Shown here: positions 25,479-32,172 of the stretch, in pieces
Position numbering within the stretch: position 1 is the first letter of the stretch
Layout of the letters: each line of letters starts with the position of its first letter
Origin: an archaeon
GTDB taxonomy: Archaea; Thermoproteota; Thermoprotei; Thermofilales; JAPDKD01
DNA length: 34,429 bases
Direction of reading: 5' to 3'
NCBI GenBank assembly: GCA_029258735.1
Contig: JAPDKD010000051.1
Coordinates: 1-34,429 of the forward strand
Notes under the pieces: generated by a model
What the model saw: the letters and a program-made list of their open reading frames with translations, nothing else
Databases searched by the model: none
What the model was told of the DNA's origin: nothing
Made by a program: the position numbers and the translations under genes

Positions 25479-26132
25479 CTAATAAGCTTCAACTAGAACA
25501 ACGATTAGCGTCAACAGCGTCGTCAGGTGAGCAAGTATTAACAGCACTATAGTAGCGGGAGAATATATGAGTACATACGTGTATCCCAGCAAATTATAAG
25601 TGAAATGCGTCAGAAAGGCGCCCGCTAAACCGCTTTTCCTATAAATTCTGCGTAAAATCTCTCCTAGCAAAAAGTAAGGTAGAAAAAGAAAGACTCCAGA
25701 AGCAAAATTAAAAAGCGGAATATTGAATAAAGCAAAAAGAAAGCTAACAAAATAACCGCCAAACTTGTATCCGGAAAGCTCGCGCAGCATAGAGCCCCTA
25801 AAAAATGCTTCCTCCGCGATAGCCGAAAAAGCTGACCACAGCACCCTATATGCTCCAACTGGAACTATAAAAGCCCAGCTCAAGACACCCGCCAAGGAAA
25901 ACACGATAACATGCGGCATGACACCAAAAAGAATGTTGAGAAAGGAGAACTCGCCAGCTTGCACCTTTGAAAATAAGAGAGAGTAGCACAGAAAAGACAC
26001 AAAAGCTGCTGCGAAATATATTGAAGAATAACCGCTTATCGAGGCTAAAACACCCATAAAAATCAATGTACTGTAGACCCAAAGACTAGGTAACTTACCT
26101 AAAGCATTGTAGTTTGCTTGAGCATTTACCAT
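25479..26132 (-). CDS. CPBP (CAAX/Abi) intramembrane protease family protein with altered motif 2
   Basis: The 217-residue polytopic membrane protein has about six or seven helices. The CPBP glutamate-glutamate-arginine motif is present (AEEAFFRG, Glu107, Glu108, Arg112) and so is motif 3 (THFTYN, His176, Asn180). Motif 2, normally FxxxH, reads FALFN, with Asn137 replacing a metal-ligand His. The codon is plainly AAT. The protein may be a weakened or inactive protease, or use another ligand. It heads the run with DUF131, V4R-like and winged-helix genes and lies divergently from the NSUN gene. Confidence 0.78.
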   Translation of the reverse strand: MVNAQANYNALGKLPSLWVYSTLIFMGVLASISGYSSIYFAAAFVSFLCYSLLFSKVQAGEFSFLNILFGVMPHVIVFSLAGVLSWAFIVPVGAYRVLWSAFSAIAEEAFFRGSMLRELSGYKFGGYFVSFLFALFNIPLFNFASGVFLFLPYFLLGEILRRIYRKSGLAGAFLTHFTYNLLGYTYVLIYSPATIVLLILAHLTTLLTLIVVLVEAY

Positions 26133-26140
26133 TTATATCC
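26132..26140 (+). promoter_or_regulatory. TATA element upstream of the NSUN leader
   Basis: TTTATATCC would start a plus-strand transcript near 26162, six bases before ATG 26168. It overlaps the first codon of the divergent CPBP gene. Confidence 0.4.
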
Positions 26141-26167
26141 CTCTTACTAACCTCAAGAAGGATATTA

Positions 26168-26206
26168 ATGCCACGTCAACGCTGGATAGAACGCTGGCCC
26201 ATTTAG
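26168..26206 (+). CDS. Possible 12-codon Trp/Arg-rich leader peptide ending in UAG
   Basis: ATG 26168 follows GAAGGA at 26157-26162 and opens a frame of 12 codons (MPRQRWIERWPI) that ends at TAG 26204. The frame is the same as that of the NSUN gene, and the 20 codons between the TAG and ATG 26267 are open and protein-like. It could be a leader peptide, the true N-terminus interrupted by a stop, or chance. Confidence 0.35.
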   Translation: MPRQRWIERWPI

Positions 26207-26257
26207 CGGGTTGCCGCTGAAATCTCAGCTAAAGTTGAGTCTGAGAGGATCTCTCTT
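26202..26257 (+). promoter_or_regulatory. Structured leader with alternative hairpins before the NSUN gene
   Basis: Arms 26202-26209 and 26214-26221 pair over eight base pairs (one U-G) with a GTTG loop, and the UAG codon lies inside the stem. Downstream, TCTCAG (26223-26228) can pair with CTGAGA (26241-26246). Alternatively GAGAG (26244-26248) can pair with CTCTC (26252-26256), which excludes the former. This could be a regulatory switch, though part of it may simply be coding. Confidence 0.35.
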
Positions 26258-26266
26258 CGCAACGCT

Positions 26267-27484
26267 ATGGAATGGTACATGGCACGCCACCGCTTTCTTG
26301 AGCCTATAAAAGGGCTCATACGGGCTTTCTGCCTAGGATTATTTAGGAAGGCTCTTCAGCTGGACTGGCTCGCTGAAACACTTCTAGGCGTAAATCCGTT
26401 GAGCTTGCCTGCATATGAGAGAAACCTGCTACGTGTTATTCTCTACGAGGCTCGATATAGAAATGTAGAGTACGATAGGCTATTAAGATTTGCGAGGGAA
26501 GTCCACGAGTTAAACTTGTCTAGAAGAGACCTAAACCTTATTAAAAAAGCGAATCTACGCAGCCTAACCCGGGGCATGAAACGGGAGAAGCGGCTGGCTG
26601 CGATGTATTCTGTCCCTGAGTGGATAGTTAAGTATCTTCAAACAATACTGGACAAAAGGGAGACCTTAGAGTTTCTGCGGAGAATAAACGAGCCCTCAAT
26701 AATGTGGATACGCGTCAACACTCTCAAAATAGATAGAGATAGCTTGTTGAGCAGGCTACACAGGCGCGGAATAAAGGCCTATGCGGATGCTGATCTTCCA
26801 GACATTATACGCGTACCTAGACTCTCCCAAAATCTCAGCCGCCTAGAAGAGCATAGAGAAGGCTTTTTCTACATTCAGGATAAGGCCAGCGCCGCTGTTT
26901 GCCACGCCATAGGAAAAATAAAAGGCATAATATACGACGCATGCTCCGCGCCAGGAGGAAAGGCAACACATGCTTTTCAGCTTTCACGGCACCAGGCATT
27001 AGTCCTAGCGGCTGAGCTTAAGAAAAAACGGTTACGTAGCATGATTAAAGCTGTTCGCCGGCTAGGTTTCGATATAAATGTCGTTAATACGGATTCGACT
27101 AGACCGCCCATACGTAGAGCAGACATAATAATTTTGGACCCAGACTGCACGGGATTGGGTAGATTAGGCCATAGCCCCGAGATAAGGCTATGGATCAAGC
27201 CGGGCCACGTGAGCTATTACGCGAAACTGCAACGTAGGCTACTCGCATCATTAGCACCATTGTTAGCGCGCAAAGGGAAGCTAGTTTATTCTACATGTAC
27301 CATTACACTCGAAGAAAATGAGGCAAATACTCGCTGGGCAATGGAGAAATACGGACTAGAACTTTGCAAACCTAAAGTGGACGTAGGAGTGGAGGGGTTG
27401 GAGGGGCTTTGCGAGGCACGAAGGTTTTACCCTCACCTTCACGACACGCAGGGCTTTTACTTCGCCGTTATGTGTGCCTCTTAA
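26267..27484 (+). CDS. NOL1/NOP2/Sun-family RNA m5C methyltransferase with an N-terminal helical domain
   Basis: The 405-residue SAM-dependent enzyme methylates cytosine in rRNA or tRNA. Residues ~1-110 are helical and resemble the NusB-like domain seen in RsmB-type enzymes. The Rossmann core shows the SAM motif DACSAPGGKATH, motif IV DPDCTGLG (Asp291, Cys294) and the catalytic Cys in VYSTCTITLEENE. Motif IV usually reads DxPCSG, so Asp replacing Pro is notable. ATG 26267 is the first canonical start after the in-frame UAG at 26204, but the protein could begin further upstream. The 3' end overlaps the convergent MBL gene by 17 nt. Confidence 0.85.
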   Translation: MEWYMARHRFLEPIKGLIRAFCLGLFRKALQLDWLAETLLGVNPLSLPAYERNLLRVILYEARYRNVEYDRLLRFAREVHELNLSRRDLNLIKKANLRSLTRGMKREKRLAAMYSVPEWIVKYLQTILDKRETLEFLRRINEPSIMWIRVNTLKIDRDSLLSRLHRRGIKAYADADLPDIIRVPRLSQNLSRLEEHREGFFYIQDKASAAVCHAIGKIKGIIYDACSAPGGKATHAFQLSRHQALVLAAELKKKRLRSMIKAVRRLGFDINVVNTDSTRPPIRRADIIILDPDCTGLGRLGHSPEIRLWIKPGHVSYYAKLQRRLLASLAPLLARKGKLVYSTCTITLEENEANTRWAMEKYGLELCKPKVDVGVEGLEGLCEARRFYPHLHDTQGFYFAVMCAS

Positions 27485-28358
27485 ATTGCCATACTAGCTT
27501 ATCGCCGCTTACTGAGGGCTCCGCGATTCCCTCTTCGAAGGCTTCAGCTAGTATAGACCTTACTGTTCTTTCCGCCAAAACGACGGATGTGGCATCACAG
27601 GCGGCGCCCAGCCTCTTTAATATACGTAAAGCTATTTCTGAAACGCATCTCTCCCTTTTTTCAAGTTCTTCGAGAACGAGCTGCCTGATTCGTTGAATAG
27701 TTGAAATATTCTGTTCTACTAGGCTGACCGCTTGTTTATCCTGAACCACGGGCCCGTGTGATAGGACCAGCTTGAAGCCCTTCTCCGCATATTCCAGCAG
27801 TTTGTTCATCGATTCTAAGCCTTGCCTGTGGTCGAAAAAGTATGGCACTCCTACTCTTGCTATCAGCTTGTCGCCGAAAACCGCATCCCCCACATACAAT
27901 ACGTTTCCTAATAGGAAACCCTTCTGGCAGGGGCTATGCCCCGGCAAATCCACGACGTGAAACGGGCCAGCATTGCTTTCTAAAAATTTATAGGAAAAAA
28001 GCACGGCGGGTTCAAACAGCGTGAGCTTTTCGCATTTCACGTGGAAAGGGTAGCATAGCGCCACTCCCTCCCTGACATTCGGCTTTACAGCAAAAGCTTC
28101 ACCGGGTGGAATAAAGATTTCATTTGGCTGTAAGTATTCTACCGCGAGCAGATGGTCGCCATGTAAATGAGTCAGTAAAGCGACGATTTCAGAGACGCCG
28201 AGCTTTAGGACCGCCTTCCTGAGAAGTTTGCCCCTATCTTTAGGCATCCCAGGATCTACCACATAGGCTTTTTCTCCCTCCACTGCTATTAGAGAAGCCG
28301 GAGATCCTTTAGCGTAGTAAACGTTGTCCGCTATTTTTAGGAGCCTGATTGATGGCAT
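27468..28358 (-). CDS. MBL-fold metallohydrolase with C-terminal winged-helix region (LACTB2-like)
   Basis: The ~296-residue protein has the metallo-beta-lactamase zinc motif THLHGDH, then DLPGHSPCQKGF, a GDAVFG aspartate block and the final LSHGP histidine. A ~75-residue helical tail (ISTIQRIRQLVLEELEKRE onward) resembles the LACTB2-type winged helix. ATG 28358 is chosen over 28424 because GGTG lies seven to ten bases upstream and the family begins near this point; it also avoids overlap with the moaD-like gene. A TATA-like TACTATATTTA lies about 22 nt upstream. Hydrolysis of a thioester, phosphodiester or RNA are all possible. Confidence 0.82.
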   Translation of the reverse strand: MPSIRLLKIADNVYYAKGSPASLIAVEGEKAYVVDPGMPKDRGKLLRKAVLKLGVSEIVALLTHLHGDHLLAVEYLQPNEIFIPPGEAFAVKPNVREGVALCYPFHVKCEKLTLFEPAVLFSYKFLESNAGPFHVVDLPGHSPCQKGFLLGNVLYVGDAVFGDKLIARVGVPYFFDHRQGLESMNKLLEYAEKGFKLVLSHGPVVQDKQAVSLVEQNISTIQRIRQLVLEELEKRERCVSEIALRILKRLGAACDATSVVLAERTVRSILAEAFEEGIAEPSVSGDKLVWQFKRHT

Positions 28359-28413
28359 TTTAGAGCACCGTGGCAATAAATATAGTAAAAGCTTCCTTTT
28401 GTTTCCTACGTAG

Positions 28414-28644
28414 CTACCCGCCACCGATAGGCGGCATCACGGCTACTTTATCGCCCTCCCTTACGCTTGTTTCAAGCTTTGCCGCTATACCGTTAACTAA
28501 GACTATGATATTCTCTCTCGGCACTTCAAGTATTTTGGGAAAGAATTCGAGTAAGTCTTTAACCTTACCCTTTCTCATTTTTATGGTTGCTTTTTTGCAG
28601 CCCGCTAGGTCTGCAAAGTAGCCTAAAAATTCTATCTCGATCAT
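28414..28644 (-). CDS. MoaD/ThiS-like ubiquitin-fold sulfur carrier
   Basis: The 76-residue beta-grasp protein ends in PPIGGG, the tail activated and thiocarboxylated in MoaD/ThiS sulfur carriers. Its N-terminal strand (IEIEFLGYFADLAG) is typical of MoaD. The gene starts one base after the stop of the AOR gene, so it is surely co-transcribed with it. Supply of sulfur for the tungsten/molybdenum pterin cofactor of that enzyme is the likely role. The tail has three glycines where two are usual, so the last may need removal or be tolerated. Confidence 0.88.
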   Translation of the reverse strand: MIEIEFLGYFADLAGCKKATIKMRKGKVKDLLEFFPKILEVPRENIIVLVNGIAAKLETSVREGDKVAVMPPIGGG

Positions 28645-28645
28645 G

Positions 28646-30475
28646 CTACTCGGAAAGCGGCACGTGCTTGCTCAGCTCTTCTGCGACATCCTCCAGTCCT
28701 AGTTTTCTAAGGGTTGAGATTCTCGGAACCCCTCTCTCGTCCCAGCCCCGCATGTTATAATACCAGGAAAGCATTTTCTCGTAGCCGTCCCAGCTCAGCT
28801 TGGCTCCCTTATACGGCCCCTTGGTTAGGGGCTGCTCGAACCACTTTGCGGGCGGGCGGTCCATTTTTCTGCTCCATCCTCCATACTCTCTTACCCAGTA
28901 GCTTCTTATCAGCGCGTATACGCGGTCGGCAACCTCGTAGAGATAGTCCATGGTGACAGAGAATCCCGTGGCTGCTCTGAAGAGCTTCAAGTACCAATCA
29001 AGACTGAAGCCTAGCTCTACCCATGGTAGGCGGCAAGCAACGAGGGTTTCAAAAACTCCTCCTCTGATCCTCTGCATCCAGATAAGCTTCTCAACTTTCT
29101 CCCTGGTGTATCCTAGCCGCTCTGTCTGCACTTCCCATGAAATAATCCACGCATCTTTGTGATGTGCGCCTATTGGGCTCGTACCATAGGCCAAGGCCAT
29201 AGCTGGAGCCGCATGACAGTCATATCCCGTTACTTCCAGTCCCTTAACGTGAACCGCGATTTTCTCAGCGCCGTTGCCTACTGCTTTTGCCGCTCTTTTT
29301 ACCCCTCGTGCCAACATCTTGCCGAGCTCTGTTCTTCCGTAGGCTATATCTTCTATTAACTCTCTTACGGCTTTTGAGTCGCCCCACTCCGGAACATCCT
29401 TTAGCAGGCCTTTTTCGCCAGCTTCTATTGCAAAGCCTATGGTGTTTCCTAGGCTTATTGTGTCGAGTCCTAGCATGTCCGCTATCCTGTTAAGCGCTGC
29501 AACTACCCTTAGGTCTCCTATTCCCAAGTTAGAGCCGAGAAGCGCTACGTTCTCGTAGTCCAGCTCGGCGAGCATTTTATCTGAGTCGTGGATTACGTTT
29601 CCGCACTGCATGTTGCACAGTGGGCAGCCTCTTCTCTCCACCTTTATTTTTTCCATGGCATCTCCACTTATCTTGTCCGCGTGGTCGAAGACTCCTTCGC
29701 TGAAGTTGTAAGTAGGAAGAACGCTGTTCGCCTGGGACCATTGAATAGCCGCCATCGTGCCCTGCCTTATCCAGAACTCATAATTGGGTTTGGCTTCTAT
29801 GTCTCTGTAAGCTTCTGCAACCAGCCTGCTGTAGCGCTGCTTATCATGTATTTCCGGCTGTTTGGTGCCCTTGAAGACTACAGCCTTAAGATTCTTCGAA
29901 GCCATTACAGTGCCGATGCCGGGCCTTCCCCCCGCTCTTCCCTCCTGGGAAATAATAGTCGAATAAAGTACGCCTCTTTCGGCGGCTGGTCCCACTACCA
30001 GTATGCCGGAGTTCTTTCCATGCCTCTCTTTAAGCTTGCGCTCAGCAGCGAATGTATCCAGACCCCACAGGTCCTCCGCATCTAAAAGTTCTGCTTTTCC
30101 GTTCTCAACATAGAGGTAAGAGGGCTTTCTAGCCTTACCCTCTACAACTAAGGCGTCGAAGCCACTCCACCTCAAATGTACGGCGGCTAGTGAGCCCAGG
30201 TTGCCGTCGCCATAGCCTCCTGTTAGGGGGCTCTTGGCAGCTACTACGAACTTTCCCGTGCTTGGGCCTGGTAAGCCAGTTAACGGGCCTGCTGCGAATA
30301 CCAGTGGATTAGCAGGCGACAGGGGGTCTACGCCAACCGCCCTCTCCCATAGTATTCTGGCGGCAAAGCCCCTACCACCAACATATTTCTCTGCGAAATC
30401 TCCTCCATATTCCCATACTTTGAACCTAGCCTTAGATAGGTCATAAAACAGGATTTTTCCCGTCCAGCCTTTCAA
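28646..30475 (-). CDS. aor: Aldehyde:ferredoxin oxidoreductase, tungsten-type
   Basis: The 609-residue enzyme oxidises aldehydes to acids with ferredoxin, using a bis-pterin tungsten cofactor and one 4Fe-4S cluster. The N-terminal pterin domain shows YVGGRGFAARILW, GPLTGLPGPSTGKFVV and GRAGGRPGIGTVMASKNLKA. Cluster ligands fit Cys284, Cys287, Cys291 (CPLCNMQC) and Cys481 (VACRLPW), nearly the spacing of the Pyrococcus enzyme. Further blocks are DTISLGNTIGF, VTGYDCHAAPAMALAYGTSP and HHKDAW. The start is TTG 30475 with GGAAGG just upstream and a TTTAATAA element about 22 nt away. It is co-transcribed with a MoaD-like gene. Substrate cannot be told apart among AOR, FOR and WOR types, though length favours AOR. 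Confidence 0.93.
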   Translation of the reverse strand: MKGWTGKILFYDLSKARFKVWEYGGDFAEKYVGGRGFAARILWERAVGVDPLSPANPLVFAAGPLTGLPGPSTGKFVVAAKSPLTGGYGDGNLGSLAAVHLRWSGFDALVVEGKARKPSYLYVENGKAELLDAEDLWGLDTFAAERKLKERHGKNSGILVVGPAAERGVLYSTIISQEGRAGGRPGIGTVMASKNLKAVVFKGTKQPEIHDKQRYSRLVAEAYRDIEAKPNYEFWIRQGTMAAIQWSQANSVLPTYNFSEGVFDHADKISGDAMEKIKVERRGCPLCNMQCGNVIHDSDKMLAELDYENVALLGSNLGIGDLRVVAALNRIADMLGLDTISLGNTIGFAIEAGEKGLLKDVPEWGDSKAVRELIEDIAYGRTELGKMLARGVKRAAKAVGNGAEKIAVHVKGLEVTGYDCHAAPAMALAYGTSPIGAHHKDAWIISWEVQTERLGYTREKVEKLIWMQRIRGGVFETLVACRLPWVELGFSLDWYLKLFRAATGFSVTMDYLYEVADRVYALIRSYWVREYGGWSRKMDRPPAKWFEQPLTKGPYKGAKLSWDGYEKMLSWYYNMRGWDERGVPRISTLRKLGLEDVAEELSKHVPLSE

Positions 30476-30527
30476 GGCCTTCCCCAGTATTATTAAACGC
30501 CCTGCCTATATGATTGTATTTCTAAGC

Positions 30528-31067
30528 CTATGTTAACCCAAGCTCCCTTAATATGTCGGTTAAATCTGGTATGCGTTTTTTCAAATTGCCCAGCGCCTTG
30601 ATGCTTGACTCCATGATTTCCCTTACCCCTCTTATTCCTTGGTCGTAGTAGCGTCGAGCTTGCAGGTATGTTGAAGCATAATCACCTGCTTTTGCAACTT
30701 TCGACTCTAGAGTGTCCTGCTTCATCCATTCTTCAAGAAGGCTTTTGACCTCACCTTGAAGGGGCAACGCATTCAATGCTTGCCTTTCTATTTGTTCCCT
30801 AGTTTCACCGCACGCGTCGGAGGTCCACTTAGGAATATCGCCCATAACTGATTCGGCTAGGTCGTGGATTAGCGCTAGTGCTGCCGCTTTCTCAGGCGAT
30901 ATCTCGTATCCCTTCTCTTTGAGTTTGTAAGCTATTAGAAGCGCTAGAACAGCAGACTCCCATGAGTGCTCCGCCACTGTTTCCGCCTCTGAGTGTGGCA
31001 CGCCTCGTAGCATCCACCCAGTTCTAGAAAGATTCTTTAAAGCTTGAAGTAGCTCGTCTAGCATCAT
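30528..31067 (-). CDS. HD-domain phosphohydrolase (YfbR/HDDC2-like)
   Basis: The 179-residue protein has the HD metal ligands in order: TVAEHSWESAVLALLIAY (first His), ALIHDLAESVMGDIP (His-Asp) and GDYASTYLQARRYYDQGI (last Asp). It also has the N-terminal GWMLRGVPHSEAETVAEH of the COG1896 family. Known members are 5'-deoxynucleotidases. ATG 31067 or the adjacent ATG 31064 may be the start. The gene precedes aor on the same strand with a 52-nt gap that carries aor's own TATA, so co-transcription is not required. Confidence 0.85.
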   Translation of the reverse strand: MMLDELLQALKNLSRTGWMLRGVPHSEAETVAEHSWESAVLALLIAYKLKEKGYEISPEKAAALALIHDLAESVMGDIPKWTSDACGETREQIERQALNALPLQGEVKSLLEEWMKQDTLESKVAKAGDYASTYLQARRYYDQGIRGVREIMESSIKALGNLKKRIPDLTDILRELGLT

Positions 31068-31148
31068 ATCTATTCCACGAAAAATGGATGCATAGGGTAA
31101 AAACCTTTAGCTTCACTTTATGGAAAACTCGTAGCGGCAGGTTTCGTT

Positions 31149-31188
31149 GAAGATATACACATCTTCTATTCGATTAGGTTGAGAAGAT
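31149..31188. repeat. Mutually exclusive hairpins sharing one arm
   Basis: GAAGAT (31149-31154) pairs with ATCTTC (31161-31166). ATCTTCT (31161-31167) can instead pair with AGAAGAT (31182-31188). The shared central arm gives two alternative stem-loops in the gap upstream of the HD gene. It may be regulatory, a protein-binding repeat or chance. Confidence 0.3.
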
Positions 31189-31199
31189 AGCTATGCGCG

Positions 31200-31206
31200 C
31201 TTTAAA
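31200..31206 (+). promoter_or_regulatory. TATA element for a candidate short transcript
   Basis: CTTTAAAG lies about 27 nt before 31230, where GC-rich sequence (GGGGGATGAGGAGG) begins in an AT-rich gap. Confidence 0.35.
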
Positions 31207-31230
31207 GTTTAATTCTGCGCTGTTATTCTA

Positions 31231-31300
31231 TTACTGGGGGATGAGGAGGCGGTGGCTGTACGAGTGGTGAGTGAAGGGTAAGCTGCCTGACCCTGTTCTT
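31231..31300 (+). ncRNA. Candidate ~65-nt independent transcript (C/D-like sRNA or 9-codon peptide)
   Basis: A TATA box at 31200-31206 predicts a start near 31230. The stem AGGGT (31275-31279) / ACCCT (31290-31294) followed by TTCTTTT resembles a terminator. Within lie a near box C (ATGAGGA) and a CTGA box D before the terminator loop closes, loosely matching a C/D sRNA. The same stretch encodes MRRRWLYEW and a stop (31241-31270). Either or neither may be real. Confidence 0.3.
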
Positions 31301-31612
31301 TTAGCCCTTTTTAAAGCCTAGTGCAGTTCCGCCTAAGAAACCTGTTCCGAATACTAGTTTACCTGTATCGCTTATTTTTGAAGCTGCTGTGATTATCCAG
31401 TTTAACGCAGTAGATGTTTGTAGGAGCATATTTTCCAGAGATTTTAGGTTAATGTAGATTATACCCTGCGAGGCTAGGAAAAGAATAACTAGTAATATTA
31501 TGCCTAGGAAGATAGCCACTATTTTTGCGAGTTTTTTGATTGCGTAGCCTACGAGAAAACCAGCTATTGCCCCCACTGCACCCGAGAATATCAGTGGTTC
31601 AAGGTTTTCCAT
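31301..31612 (-). CDS. FUN14-family membrane protein
   Basis: The 103-residue protein matches the FUN14 domain: SGAVGAIAGFLVGYAIKKLAKIVAIFLG with glycine-zipper helices, the IIYINLKSLE segment, and a final helix with TGFLGGTALGFKKG. It has two or three membrane segments. FUN14 in eukaryotes is a mitochondrial outer-membrane mitophagy receptor; the archaeal role is unknown. The track's start at 31777 adds 55 residues that lie upstream of a CTTTATATCC TATA element. ATG 31612 lies about 28 nt from that element, so the short form is chosen. Confidence 0.8.
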   Translation of the reverse strand: MENLEPLIFSGAVGAIAGFLVGYAIKKLAKIVAIFLGIILLVILFLASQGIIYINLKSLENMLLQTSTALNWIITAASKISDTGKLVFGTGFLGGTALGFKKG

Positions 31613-31635
31613 CGTTTTGAAAGAATAGAAAATGA

Positions 31636-31645
31636 GGATATAAAG
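31636..31645 (-). promoter_or_regulatory. TATA element of the FUN14 gene
   Basis: CTTTATATCC on the minus strand, centred about 28 nt from ATG 31612. The opposite-strand gene starts about 50 nt away, so the promoters are packed together. Confidence 0.45.
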
Positions 31646-31691
31646 ATGAAGACGGCATCCATGATATATGAATAGCATATTACTGGCGTAG

Positions 31692-32141
31692 TTGATGATA
31701 CTTTCAGGGTTGTTAGAGTTGACTGGTCCTGGGCCGGGCAAAATCAAAATCGCTGACAGCGCTTCACTTTGCGGCAAGGCGCGATGTATTGAAGTGACCT
31801 GCGAAGTTTATCTTCACGTTAAGGGCTGGAGTTTAGCTAGAGTTACGCATATAGACGTTGAGTGTCCGGAAATGAATTCGATTTTAAAGCCGGGTGAGGG
31901 GGTCTACGTGAGAACTGTTTTTAGGAATTGCACTCTGAGAATTTTTCTGAGAAGACGCGTTTACCTACCCTCCCTAGGCATTGTTATAAACGAGATCCGT
32001 GTTAGATCTGATCTTTTCAGCACACTAGAGAACAGGTATTCCTGGGCTTATCTTGGCGGAAAAGTAGGTGGTGTTTTCATAGGCTTCAGGAAGGAAATTA
32101 TTACTGAACTTGAGAAAGTAGCCAAAAGCATGGGCGTATAG
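31692..32141 (+). CDS. Hypothetical protein, 149 aa, divergent from FUN14
   Basis: I do not recognise a family. The protein looks soluble and beta-rich, with segments such as ARCIEVTCEVYLHVKGW, EGVYVRTVFRNCTLRIFLRR and LGIVINEIRVRSD. It ends with AYLGGKVGGVFIGFRKEIITELEKVA. Four cysteines occur in the first 85 residues. TTG 31692 or ATG 31695 is the start, with a TATATGAAT element about 25 nt upstream. The 80-nt divergent gap to FUN14 suggests shared control, but no functional link can be seen in the sequence. Confidence 0.6.
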   Translation: MMILSGLLELTGPGPGKIKIADSASLCGKARCIEVTCEVYLHVKGWSLARVTHIDVECPEMNSILKPGEGVYVRTVFRNCTLRIFLRRRVYLPSLGIVINEIRVRSDLFSTLENRYSWAYLGGKVGGVFIGFRKEIITELEKVAKSMGV

Positions 32142-32172
32142 CCGAAATAGTAGGTGACTACTACCTAAGGAA

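Noticed and set aside
26204-26206. General pyrrolysine reading of UAG
   Set aside because: UAG is an ordinary stop elsewhere in the window (galT, aor, the 56-aa gene), and no Pyl genes are visible; only a site-specific event remains possible.
29588-30085. 165-aa plus-strand ORF inside aor
   Set aside because: Antisense to an intact, fully motif-bearing AOR gene; no start signals or family features.
31241-31270. Ribosomal protein eL41 in the gap at 31240
   Set aside because: The peptide is Arg/Trp-rich like eL41 but has only nine residues and lacks the long basic helix.
31612-31777. N-terminal 55-residue extension of the FUN14 ORF
   Set aside because: A TATA element lies inside it 28 nt before ATG 31612, and it overlaps the start of the divergent gene; the FUN14 domain begins right after the internal ATG.
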